The notes under the pieces were generated by a model. It was not told the origin of the DNA, ran no database searches, and saw only the letters and a program-made list of their open reading frames with translations. A stretch of DNA of 64,000 nt from an uncultured Sphingomonadaceae bacterium (GTDB lineage Bacteria > Pseudomonadota > Alphaproteobacteria > Sphingomonadales > Sphingomonadaceae): assembly GCA_903871605.1 (NCBI GenBank), contig CAIQHF010000048.1, positions 109,682 to 173,681 on the forward strand, written 5' to 3'. Shown here in pieces: positions 18,244 to 26,880 of the stretch. The position numbers and the translations under genes were made by a program. Every line of letters begins with the position of its first letter. Position 1 is the first letter of the stretch.

Positions 18244-19548
18244 ATGCCTTCTCCATCCACGCCCGATCCCGAAGCGCATTATCCCGCGTCTTATTATGCC
18301 GCGACGCGTGGCGAGAGCCCCGTAGCGTCTCCGCTCGTCGGCGAGACGCGCGCCGACGTCTGCATCGTCGGCGGCGGATTCACCGGCCTGTCGGCCGCGT
18401 TGCGGCTGGCCGAACGCGGTGTGTCGGTGGCGTTGCTCGAAGGCGGGCCGCTGGGCTGGGGCGCCTCGGGGCGCAACGGCGGGCAGGTCCATGTCGGGAT
18501 GCGCCGCGAGCAGGATTGGCTGGAGAAGGCGGTGGGCCGCGACGACGCCGAGCATCTCTGGCGGATCGCGATCGACGCGCGCGACGATCTCGATCGGCTG
18601 ATGCGCGAGCATCGGATCGACTGCGATTACCGGCCGGGCTATCTCCACGCCGATCACAAGGCGCGGTACGTTTCGGACACGCGCGACAATGTCGAGTTGC
18701 TCCAGAGCCGTTATGGCTATCCGCACATCCGCTTCGTCGATCGCGAGGAGATTCGTACGCTGGTCGCGGGCGGCGCGTATCATGGCGGCAGCCTCGATCT
18801 GCGCGGCGGCCATCTCCACCCGCTCAACCTGTCGCTCGGCATCGCGCGGGCCGCCGCGGCGGCAGGGGCAGGGCTGCACGCGCATTCGCATGCGACTGCG
18901 ATCGCGCCCTGCGCCAGCGGCTGGCGCGTTGCGACGGCGCAGGGCGCGGTCGTCGCGGACAAGGTGCTGCTCGCCTGCGGCGGCTATCTGCGCGGGCTAG
19001 ACCGGACCGTCGATGCGCGGGTGATGCCGATCAACAATTATGTCGCGGTCACCGCGCCGCTCGGCGAGGATCGCGCGCGCGCGCTGATCCGGGACGGCCT
19101 CGCCGTCTCGGACTCGCGCTTCGTCGTCTATTATTACCGCATGACTCCCGACCAGCGGCTGCTGTTCGGCGGTGGCGAGAGCTACTCCTATCGCTTCCCC
19201 GCGGACATCGCCAATTTTGTCCGCCCGCATATGGCGCGTGTCTTTCCACAGCTCGCCGAGGTGCCGATCGACTATGCCTGGGGCGGGACGCTCAGCATTA
19301 CCGCGACGCGGATGCCGTTCGTGCGGGAGGTGCGGCCGGGCATCATCAATGTCAGCGGACTGTCCGGGCTGGGGGTCGTGCTGGCGCCCTATTTCGGCAG
19401 GATCGTCGGCGACGCGATCGCCGGCGGACATGGCGATTTCGATCGGCTCGCGCGGCTGCCGGTTCCAAGTCTCCCGGGCGGGCGGCTGTTCCGCTGGCCG
19501 ACGATGGTCGCGGCGATGACCGTCTTCGCGCTGCGCGACAGGCTTTAG
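18244..19548 (+). CDS. puuB: FAD-dependent amine oxidase, PuuB-like (gamma-glutamylputrescine oxidoreductase)
   Basis: This 434-residue DAO-family flavoenzyme is likely to oxidise gamma-glutamylputrescine to the aminobutyraldehyde, releasing ammonia and H2O2. A Rossmann FAD motif, ADVCIVGGGFTGLSAALRLA, starts near residue 37. GPLGWGASGRNGGQVHVG is the typical OrdL/PuuB segment that contacts FAD, and the C-terminal GLSGLGVVLAPYFG closes the FAD fold. It is the first gene rightward from the divergent operator region and overlaps the end of spdH, with which it converges. Closely related OrdL oxidases use other amines, so the substrate rests on context. Confidence 0.85.
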   Translation: MPSPSTPDPEAHYPASYYAATRGESPVASPLVGETRADVCIVGGGFTGLSAALRLAERGVSVALLEGGPLGWGASGRNGGQVHVGMRREQDWLEKAVGRDDAEHLWRIAIDARDDLDRLMREHRIDCDYRPGYLHADHKARYVSDTRDNVELLQSRYGYPHIRFVDREEIRTLVAGGAYHGGSLDLRGGHLHPLNLSLGIARAAAAAGAGLHAHSHATAIAPCASGWRVATAQGAVVADKVLLACGGYLRGLDRTVDARVMPINNYVAVTAPLGEDRARALIRDGLAVSDSRFVVYYYRMTPDQRLLFGGGESYSYRFPADIANFVRPHMARVFPQLAEVPIDYAWGGTLSITATRMPFVREVRPGIINVSGLSGLGVVLAPYFGRIVGDAIAGGHGDFDRLARLPVPSLPGGRLFRWPTMVAAMTVFALRDRL

Positions 19549-21458
19549 GCGCCCAGCAACTCGCCCACCGCACGGTGTGCCTGATCGATCGCGCTGTCGG
19601 TATAGGCGGCGGCGCCAGAATCCGAATTGGCGATGACGACGGGCCCGAAGCGCCGACGACCGACGACATGCGGGCGCTCGCTTTCCGGAATGTCCCAAGG
19701 ATCGTAGAGCGGATTATATTCATAGGCATAGCCGTGCGGCCAGCGATTGACCGTGATCGCGGCGATATCCCGATCGGCATCGAAGCCGCCGCCCGCCAGC
19801 GCGCGGCTCATCTGGTCGCGGACATGCCGCTCGAACGTCTCGAGCGGGGTGTTGATCAACTGCCAACGGCCTGCGCGATGCTGGTCGCGTTCGGTCGGCA
19901 GACCGGGCTGGCAGGGGGTGCGCAGGACGTGAACCATGATCGGATCGTCGGGTGACCTCGGCCCCGTCGATCCCCCGATTTCGGGGCCGGGAAACAGCCG
20001 GAACGAGGAGAAATAGCCGCCCGGGCAGTTGACCCTGTCGATGCCCAGCCGGTCGAACGCGCGCCAGTTGCGCAGCGCCACGCTCGTATATACCAGCGGG
20101 ATCTTGACCAATTCGTGCAGCGCGGCCTTTTGCGCCTCGGGCAATTCGGGCAGCAAATAGGGGATGATCATGTTGTAGCAGGCGAGCACGACATGCTTGC
20201 CGCCCACCGTCCGGATCTTGCCGGCCTGCACATAGCTGACGTCGACTCCGCCCGCCGGTCGCGGCAGCACGCGCACCGCCACGCTGTTGAGGCGGATGCG
20301 GACGGGCTGGCCGGGCCGGTCGAGCCGGGCATAATCGAACCGCGCGGCGACGAGATCCTCGATCGGCCCGGCCGGCGCGATGCCCGGCACGAGATCGCGG
20401 ACCAGCGCGCGCGCGACGGTCGCGTTGCCGTCGGGGAAGTGAAAGGTCTGCGATCCGCCGACGCTGCTGTAGCCGGCCGCGGTATTGCCCATCCGCGCGG
20501 TGATCGTGTGATCGAGCTTCATTCCCTTGAAGCCGGGTTCGCCAATGCCCCAGCAATCGAGCGCCGGCTCCGCATCGATGCCGATGCCGAATTCGCCGTG
20601 CGTGCTCGCCTGATAATAGCCGATCACCTGCGGATCGACCTTGGCGACATCGCGCAGGAAATCGGCGTAGCTGATGCGCGACAGACGGTCCATCTTCTGC
20701 GCGACGCTCAGCCCGGGCAGATAGTCGACGTCGCCCGTCTCGATTCGCGCGATGTCGCGTCTGGCCTGCTCCGAAAGCGGCGCGTCGCGCAGCGCCGCGA
20801 GATAGTCGGCCGCGGTCGCTGTCGCGCGATCGGGCAGGACGACAAGGGCATCGCGGCCATAGCTCGCCGTGTCGAAGAATATCGCCTGGCGCAGATGGCG
20901 GCCGGTGATCGCAGCCGATACGCGGTGCGCCTTTTCCAGTTCGGCCGGTCTAATCCCCAGCGTCGCCAGCAGCCCCGATGCGACGGCACTATAGGGACGG
21001 GGGCTGTCGATCTCCATCGTGCCGCCGTTGAGCAGCAGCAATTTGCCGTCGACCTCGACCTCGTTGCGCTTGGCATGGCCGCCGAAATCGTCGTGATTCT
21101 CGACGATCAGGATGCGCGCGTCCGGCTGCGCCTGGCGGTAGAAGTGCGCAGCGGACAGCCCGCTGATCCCGCCGCCGACGACGATCAGGTCATAGGGATC
21201 GTCGACGCGCTCGGCATGCTCGATCCGCAGCGTGCCGTCGCGAAGCGCATGCGCATTTTCGAAGGATCCGGGATGGCTGCCGCGCATACCGGTGCGGATC
21301 GGCGGATAATAGCCGTTCGCATTCTGCGCTTCGTCGCTCCCGGACGCGACGACGCCGCTCGAGCATCCCGCCGCGATCACGCCCATCGCTGCGCCCAGCC
21401 CGGCGAGCAGATCGCGCCGTTCGATGCCCTCGCGCTGGTCGCCATCCGAAGCGGTCAT
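19545..21458 (-). CDS. spdH: Spermidine dehydrogenase, Tat-type lipoprotein
   Basis: This 637-residue flavoprotein resembles Pseudomonas SpdH, which cleaves spermidine to 1,3-diaminopropane and 4-aminobutyraldehyde. The N-terminus has an ERRDLLAGLGAAMGV twin-arginine signal ending in IAAGC, a lipobox, so the mature enzyme is probably folded before export and membrane-anchored in the periplasm. YDLIVVGGGISGLSAAHFYR (about residue 87) binds FAD, with ENHDDFGGHAKRNE following. The last third contains INTPLETFERHVRDQM and a C-terminal FAD-closing SDSGAAAYTDSAIDQAHRAV. ATG 21458 has an AGGAGG site; the longer frame to 21503 would overlap the previous gene. It is 34 bases behind the polyamine-binding protein gene and likely co-transcribed. 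Confidence 0.87.
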   Translation of the reverse strand: MTASDGDQREGIERRDLLAGLGAAMGVIAAGCSSGVVASGSDEAQNANGYYPPIRTGMRGSHPGSFENAHALRDGTLRIEHAERVDDPYDLIVVGGGISGLSAAHFYRQAQPDARILIVENHDDFGGHAKRNEVEVDGKLLLLNGGTMEIDSPRPYSAVASGLLATLGIRPAELEKAHRVSAAITGRHLRQAIFFDTASYGRDALVVLPDRATATAADYLAALRDAPLSEQARRDIARIETGDVDYLPGLSVAQKMDRLSRISYADFLRDVAKVDPQVIGYYQASTHGEFGIGIDAEPALDCWGIGEPGFKGMKLDHTITARMGNTAAGYSSVGGSQTFHFPDGNATVARALVRDLVPGIAPAGPIEDLVAARFDYARLDRPGQPVRIRLNSVAVRVLPRPAGGVDVSYVQAGKIRTVGGKHVVLACYNMIIPYLLPELPEAQKAALHELVKIPLVYTSVALRNWRAFDRLGIDRVNCPGGYFSSFRLFPGPEIGGSTGPRSPDDPIMVHVLRTPCQPGLPTERDQHRAGRWQLINTPLETFERHVRDQMSRALAGGGFDADRDIAAITVNRWPHGYAYEYNPLYDPWDIPESERPHVVGRRRFGPVVIANSDSGAAAYTDSAIDQAHRAVGELLGA

Positions 21459-21492
21459 CGTCCCCCTCCTGTATTCCGAGAAAAGGGATAGC

Positions 21493-22581
21493 TCAGGCCG
21501 CACGCACGCGCGTGATCACATCCTCATAGAGGCGCGACATCGCTTCGCCGTTATACTTGGCATATTCGCACTTATCGAGGATCGCCTTGGGCGGAAAGAT
21601 GACCGGATTGTCGCGATAGTCGGGGCCCATCAGCGCGGCCGCGGCGGCGTTGGGCGTCGGGTAGCGGATCGTCCTGGTGATCTCGGCCCCCGCCTGCGCG
21701 TCGAGCAAATAGTTGATGAATTCGGTGGCGAGCGCCGGATTGGGCGCGCCCTTCGGGATGCACAGGCAATCCGAGGATACCTGGCTGCCTTCGCCGGGGA
21801 CGACGAAATCGAGATCCTTGTCCTCGCGCATCACCTGCGCGATGTCGCCATTATATTCGATCACGATGTCGATATCGCCCGAGAGCAGCAGATCCTGGCC
21901 GTTATCGTCGTGGAATACCGCGACGTTGGGCTTCTGCTTGGTGAGCATCGCCTGGACCCTGGAAAGCGCCGCCGGATCCTTGCTGTTCATGTCATCGCCC
22001 ATGTACTTGAGGACGAGCCGGCAGAGGTCACCCGCTTCGGCGAGCAGGCCGATGCGACCCTTGTAGCGGTCGGAATCGAACACCCATTTCCAGCTGTCGG
22101 GCACGCCCTGGATCTTCGACTTGCGATAGCCGAGCCCGAGCACCAGCCAGGTGTAGGGCATTGAATATCGGCGCCCGGGATCGAAGGCGACGTTCTGGAA
22201 ACCGGGCGCGATATTCTTGAAATTGGGAATCTTCGCTCGATCGAGCGGGAGCAGCATGTCCGCATCGATCATGCGCTCGACGAAATCGTTGGTCGGCACG
22301 ATCACGTCATATCCCTGATTGCCGCCGCGCAGCTTGGCGAACAGCTCGTCATTATTGGCGAACAGGCTCATCTTGACGCCGATGCCGGTCGCCTTCTTGA
22401 AATCCTTGAGCGTCGTCGCCCCAATATAGGTATCCCAATTATAGAAGTTGATGCTCTTGCCCCGCGCACCGCAGCCGGCGAGGCCGGTCAGCGAGATCCC
22501 GACTGCCGCCGCGCCGATGCCGGCCAGGAAGCCGCGCCGCGAACCGGCAATGACGCCCGGCTGCGTGAAGTCAGAGGCCAT
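21493..22581 (-). CDS. Polyamine ABC transporter substrate-binding lipoprotein (PotD/PotF family)
   Basis: This periplasmic binding protein of about 362 residues feeds the PotABC-type transporter encoded at 28264-31095. The signal (SRRGFLAGIGAAAVGISLTG, then LAGCG) has a twin Arg and a lipobox Cys. The mature protein starts with INFYNWDTYIGATTL, the diagnostic PotD/PotF opening. The ligand-pocket pattern continues with YDVIVPTNDFVERM, DSWKWVFD and DIVIEYNGD. ATG 22581 has GGGGA nine bases upstream; ATG 22590 is the alternative. It is divergent from the TonB receptor gene across a candidate operator. Confidence 0.9.
   Translation of the reverse strand: MASDFTQPGVIAGSRRGFLAGIGAAAVGISLTGLAGCGARGKSINFYNWDTYIGATTLKDFKKATGIGVKMSLFANNDELFAKLRGGNQGYDVIVPTNDFVERMIDADMLLPLDRAKIPNFKNIAPGFQNVAFDPGRRYSMPYTWLVLGLGYRKSKIQGVPDSWKWVFDSDRYKGRIGLLAEAGDLCRLVLKYMGDDMNSKDPAALSRVQAMLTKQKPNVAVFHDDNGQDLLLSGDIDIVIEYNGDIAQVMREDKDLDFVVPGEGSQVSSDCLCIPKGAPNPALATEFINYLLDAQAGAEITRTIRYPTPNAAAAALMGPDYRDNPVIFPPKAILDKCEYAKYNGEAMSRLYEDVITRVRAA
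21511..21520. promoter_or_regulatory. Weak candidate operator inside the end of the binding-protein gene
   Basis: On the minus strand this reads TGTGATCACG, identical to site 2, and lies 53 bases upstream of spdH. It is also part of a natural Val-Ile-Thr codon run, so chance is a real alternative. Confidence 0.2.
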
Positions 22582-22753
22582 TGGCGGCATTCCCCGTGTC
22601 GATGATGGTCGGACCCTGTGATGCCAGATACTCCATCAAATCGGGCGCGCGTCAACCATCAGTTGGCTCGGGCGGCCGAGGCGCGAAGCATCCCAGCGTC
22701 GTTCCGTTCGATATATCCCGCAGCGCGGCATAAGCTTGACCGCACAGCCGAGC

Positions 22754-22763
22754 TGTGATCACA
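22754..22763. promoter_or_regulatory. Candidate GntR operator, site 3
   Basis: This is a perfect TGTGATCACA palindrome, followed by a further TCACA half. It sits between the divergent binding-protein and TonB-receptor genes, 53 bases before the receptor start, so it could regulate both directions. Confidence 0.6.
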
Positions 22764-22815
22764 TCACATCGGGGGTGAAGCTGAACGGAATCGGCGGCGT
22801 TTGGGGGGCCAAAAC

Positions 22816-25275
22816 ATGCATCCACGTCCTATTGTCACGGGTCTGCTGCTGCTGCTCTCCGCCGGGATGCCGGTTGCGGGCGCGATCGGAGCCGATGCGC
22901 CCGCGCCTGCCGATCCGGCGACGCCCGCCGGTACGTCGCCCGATACGGGCGAGATCGTCGTCACCGCGACGCGCCAGTCCCAGGCGATCTCCAAGGTGCC
23001 GATCAGCATCAGCGCCTTTTCGCAGGCGACGCTCGACGTGAAGGGCATGAAGTCCTTCGCCGATGTAGCGCGGTTCACGCCCGGCGTGCGGTTCGATCCG
23101 ACCTCCAACAATATCAGCATCCGCGGCATCTCGTCGGATGGCGGCGCCGGCACGACCGGCATCTATATCGACGATACGCCGATCCAGATCCGTGGCCTCG
23201 GTTTCAGTTCGGACAATTCGCTGCCCGCGATCTTCGATCTCGAGCGTGTCGAGGTGCTGCGCGGACCGCAGGGCACGTTGTTCGGCGCCGGGTCGGAAGG
23301 CGGCACGGTGCGCTACATCACGCCGCAGCCGGGCTTGAAGACCTTCACCACCTATGATCGCGCCGAGGTCTCGACCACGGCGCACGGCGGCATGAGCTAT
23401 GAGGTCGGATCGGCGGTCGGCGGGCCGATCGTCGAGGACAGGCTCGGCTTTCGCGTCAGCGCCTGGCATCGCCGCGATGGCGGCTATATCGATCATGTCG
23501 ACGGGCAGACCGGCGCGGTCGATGCCAAGAACATCAACCATGGCGACGTGACCGTGCTGCGCGGCGCGCTGGCATTCCAGCCGGTCGACGATCTGCTGAT
23601 CACGCCATCGGTGCAATATCAGCACCGCAAGACCAACGCGTCGGACAATTTCTTCGTCGGCCTGTCCGATCCGTCCGACGGCGTGTTCCGCACGAGCACA
23701 CCCGAATATCGCGGCACGAAGGATCGCTACGTGCTGCCGACGCTCAACGTCAAATATGATTTCGACGGCGCGTCGCTGATCGCCAACTCGTCCTATTTCA
23801 AACGCAAGAACGTCACCGGCTATAACGGCACGCTGTACGATCTGTCCTATTATCAATCCTGTTATCTCGACGGCTGCGGCTTCACCAGCGGTACCGACGC
23901 GAACGGCAACAGCATCGGCATGCAGGGCAGCACCGACGCCAATCCCGGTCCGCTCTACCCGTTCCTGACGTCGACGGGCATCGAAAAGGCGCTGCCTTAC
24001 TATCTCAGCCCCTCGGTCGTCACCAATACACAGAGGATCTTCACGCAGGAGGTGCGGCTTCAGTCGACCGATGCCAATGCCAGGCTGAATTGGGTGGTCG
24101 GCGCCTTCTACCAGCACAGTCACCAGCGCAGCACCGAAGAGCTTGTCGATCCGCTCGGTGACGCGCTGTTCAACTTCATCTCCGGCGGCGAATATCCGAC
24201 GCTCGAGAGCTTCTTCGGCGCGCCGCTCTATAATGGCAAAGACAGTTATATCAACAATTCGGTCGCAACCGAGTCGCAGATCGCAGGCTTTGCGAACGTC
24301 AGCTACGAGATATTCCGCGGCTTCAAGGTGGTCGCCGGTGCACGCTACGCCAAGACCAAATTCTCGGTGGTCAATTTCGCCGACGGCCCGCAGAATGGCG
24401 GCCGGTCCGAGGGGGCGGGCAAGAGTTCGGACAAGCCGTTCACCCCCAAGCTCGGCGTGAGCTACCAGGTCGATCAGAAAAATCTATTCTATGCGACCTG
24501 GTCGAAGGGATTCCGCGCGGCCGGCGCCAATCCGCCCGTGCCGTTCGATCCCTGCGCGGACGACCTGACCGCGCTCGGCCTGCCCAATGGCGCCCCCGTC
24601 TCCTACAAGTCGGATACCGTCAAGAGCATCGAGGTGGGCAGCAAGAACAGGCTGTTCGACAACCGGTTGACGGTCGATGCATCGATCTACCAGGTCGACT
24701 GGAGCAACATCCAGCAGATCGTCAATTTGCCCGAATGCGCGATCCGCTTCATCGACAATCTCGGCAAGGCCCGGAGCCGCGGCTTCGATCTCCAGTTGTC
24801 GCTGAGACCCGTGCACGGCGTCACGATCGACAGCGCGATCGGCTATAATCGCACGCGCTATACCCAGAATGCGACGCTGGCGCCCGGCGGATCTGTGGTC
24901 GTCAACGAGGGCGACGCGATCGAGGGCGCGCCGTGGACGATCAGTGTCGGCGCGCAATATGATTTCCCGCTCGGCGGCCGCGATTTCTACGCGCGCGGCG
25001 ACGTCGAATATAAGAGTCGCCTCAAGACGCCGACGACGGACCGCGATCCCAACAGCGCCAACTATGATCCCGGGCTGATCGCGCCCGCTGCCAGCACCTT
25101 CGTCAGCCTGCGTGCGGGTGCCGTATTGGGCGGCGCCAACATCTCGCTGTTCGTCGACAATCTGCTCAACAGCGCGCCGCAACTTGGCTACACGCACCAG
25201 GATAGCGACACGCTGCTCTACGAGAATTCGACGTTCCGGCCGCGCACCGTCGGATTGACGGTCACCTACAGGTAG
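22816..25275 (+). CDS. TonB-dependent receptor of the polyamine island
   Basis: This 819-residue outer-membrane receptor has a signal peptide (MHPRPIVTGLLLLLSAGMPVAGA), a TonB box GEIVVTATR and a plug domain (about residues 65-180) with FTPGVRFD, NNISIRGI, VEVLRGPQGTLFGAGSEGGT. The C-terminal 22-strand-type barrel contains FYATWSKGFRAAG and ends in VGLTVTYR. ATG 22816 is chosen over TTG 22801 because the signal peptide and a GGGGGG site fit it. There is no STN domain, so no direct FecR/FecI signalling. Its ligand is unknown. Position, and the operator shared with polyamine genes, suggest a polyamine or polyamine conjugate (inference) rather than iron. Confidence 0.9.
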   Translation: MHPRPIVTGLLLLLSAGMPVAGAIGADAPAPADPATPAGTSPDTGEIVVTATRQSQAISKVPISISAFSQATLDVKGMKSFADVARFTPGVRFDPTSNNISIRGISSDGGAGTTGIYIDDTPIQIRGLGFSSDNSLPAIFDLERVEVLRGPQGTLFGAGSEGGTVRYITPQPGLKTFTTYDRAEVSTTAHGGMSYEVGSAVGGPIVEDRLGFRVSAWHRRDGGYIDHVDGQTGAVDAKNINHGDVTVLRGALAFQPVDDLLITPSVQYQHRKTNASDNFFVGLSDPSDGVFRTSTPEYRGTKDRYVLPTLNVKYDFDGASLIANSSYFKRKNVTGYNGTLYDLSYYQSCYLDGCGFTSGTDANGNSIGMQGSTDANPGPLYPFLTSTGIEKALPYYLSPSVVTNTQRIFTQEVRLQSTDANARLNWVVGAFYQHSHQRSTEELVDPLGDALFNFISGGEYPTLESFFGAPLYNGKDSYINNSVATESQIAGFANVSYEIFRGFKVVAGARYAKTKFSVVNFADGPQNGGRSEGAGKSSDKPFTPKLGVSYQVDQKNLFYATWSKGFRAAGANPPVPFDPCADDLTALGLPNGAPVSYKSDTVKSIEVGSKNRLFDNRLTVDASIYQVDWSNIQQIVNLPECAIRFIDNLGKARSRGFDLQLSLRPVHGVTIDSAIGYNRTRYTQNATLAPGGSVVVNEGDAIEGAPWTISVGAQYDFPLGGRDFYARGDVEYKSRLKTPTTDRDPNSANYDPGLIAPAASTFVSLRAGAVLGGANISLFVDNLLNSAPQLGYTHQDSDTLLYENSTFRPRTVGLTVTYR

Positions 25276-25345
25276 CGCGCGTCGCGTATCGGCACCGGTC
25301 GCGACGTGACTTGGCGCTTCCAAACGATGCATCGTTGCGATAGTG

Positions 25346-25355
25346 TGTGATCACA
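25346..25355. promoter_or_regulatory. Candidate GntR operator, site 4
   Basis: This is a perfect TGTGATCACA (within the slightly longer TGTGTGATCACAGA), ending 19 bases before the GTG start of puuC. It likely controls the whole puuC-to-aminotransferase operon. Confidence 0.6.
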
Positions 25356-25374
25356 GATTGCTGGGGAAGAGGTT

Positions 25375-26880
25375 GTGGCCGAGGCTGACGGACTGTTGTT
25401 GAACCGTGCGGCTGCCGCCGAGCTTCGTTATCCGACCGAGGCGCTGATCGACGGACAGTCGCGCGCCGCGGCCGATGGCGCTCGCTTCGCCAATATCGGC
25501 CCCGGTGACGGCCGTTCGCTGGGCGATGTCGCCGCGGGCGGCGCCCGCGACGTCGATGCCGCCGTCGCCTCGGCGCGTGCGGCGTTCGACGACGGCCGCT
25601 GGCGCGATCAATCCGCCAAGGCCAAGAAGGCGCTGCTGTTCGCCTTTGCCGATACGCTTGCGCGGCACGCCGACGAACTGGCGCTGCTCGAGTCGCTCGA
25701 TACGGGCAAGCCGATCGCGCAGGCGCGCGGAAGCGACATTCCCGGCTCGGTCGAGGCGACGCGTTACTATGCCGAAGCGCTCGACAAGCTCACCGGTGAA
25801 GTCGCGCCACCCAGCCCGACGCGGCTATCCTATGCGGTGCACGAACCGCTTGGCGTGGTGGGCGCGATCGTGCCGTGGAACTTCCCTCTGCTGATGGCGA
25901 TGTGGAAGGTGGCACCCGCGCTGGCGATGGGCAATTCGGTGGTGCTCAAGCCCGCCGAGCAATCGCCGATGACCGCGATCCGCATGGCCGAGCTCGCGCT
26001 GGAGGCGGGGTTGCCGCCGGGCGTGCTAAACGTCGTGCCCGGCACCGGCGAGGCCGCGGGCCGCGCGCTCGCCATGCACATGGACGTCGACATGGTCGCC
26101 TTCACCGGATCGGGTCCGGTCGGGCGCAAGCTGATGCGCTATTCGGGCGACAGCAACCTCAAGCGGATCAGTCTCGAGCTCGGCGGCAAGTCGCCCCAGA
26201 TCGTCTTCCCCGATTGTCCCGATCTCGATGCGGCGGCGCAGGCCGCGGCGTGGGGCGTGTTCTACAATCAGGGGCAGGTCTGCACCTCGGCGTCACGGTT
26301 GCTCGTCCACGAGGATATCAAGGCCGAATTCGTCGCGCGCGTCGTCGAGATCGCCAGGACGATCGTACCCGGGGACCCGCTCGATCCCGCGACCAGCTTC
26401 GGCGCGATGGTGAGCGAGGCGCAGATGAACACGGCGCTGCGCTATATCGGCATCGCCGAGCAGGAAGGTGGCAAACCCTTGCTCGCGGGCGGTCGCGTGC
26501 GCGCCGAAACCGGCGGCTTCTACGTCGCGCCGACGATCTTCGGCATCCAGCCGGGCGTTACGCTGGCGCGCGAGGAGGTGTTTGGGCCGGTGCTCGGCGT
26601 GATCGGTTTCTCGAGCGACGAGGAGGCGTTCGCGATCGCCAACGACACCGTGTACGGCCTCGCCGCCGGCATATGGACCGCCGACGTCGATCGCGCGCAC
26701 GCCGCCGCGCGACGGCTCAAGGCCGGGCTGGTGTGGATCAACGGCTGGGACAGCTGCGACATCACGATGCCGTTCGGCGGCTTCAAGCAATCGGGCTTTG
26801 GCCGCGACAGAAGCATGCACGCGCTCGCCAAATATGCCGATCTCAAGGCGATCACCTTCACGCTCAGGCCGAGCCGATGA
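25375..26880 (+). CDS. puuC: Aldehyde dehydrogenase, PuuC-like
   Basis: This 501-residue NAD(P)-dependent aldehyde dehydrogenase is likely to oxidise gamma-glutamyl-aminobutyraldehyde, and possibly free aminobutyraldehyde or aminopropanal. Motifs are VPWNFPLLMAMWKVAPALA (cofactor site), FTGSGPVGRK, SLELGGKSPQIVF (general-base Glu) and FYNQGQVCTSASR (nucleophile Cys near residue 302). The C-terminus contains MPFGGFKQSGFGRD, as in PuuC/AldH. The start is GTG with a GGGGAAGAGG site. It opens a tightly packed operon; its stop overlaps the next start (ATGA). Confidence 0.88.
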   Translation: MAEADGLLLNRAAAAELRYPTEALIDGQSRAAADGARFANIGPGDGRSLGDVAAGGARDVDAAVASARAAFDDGRWRDQSAKAKKALLFAFADTLARHADELALLESLDTGKPIAQARGSDIPGSVEATRYYAEALDKLTGEVAPPSPTRLSYAVHEPLGVVGAIVPWNFPLLMAMWKVAPALAMGNSVVLKPAEQSPMTAIRMAELALEAGLPPGVLNVVPGTGEAAGRALAMHMDVDMVAFTGSGPVGRKLMRYSGDSNLKRISLELGGKSPQIVFPDCPDLDAAAQAAAWGVFYNQGQVCTSASRLLVHEDIKAEFVARVVEIARTIVPGDPLDPATSFGAMVSEAQMNTALRYIGIAEQEGGKPLLAGGRVRAETGGFYVAPTIFGIQPGVTLAREEVFGPVLGVIGFSSDEEAFAIANDTVYGLAAGIWTADVDRAHAAARRLKAGLVWINGWDSCDITMPFGGFKQSGFGRDRSMHALAKYADLKAITFTLRPSR

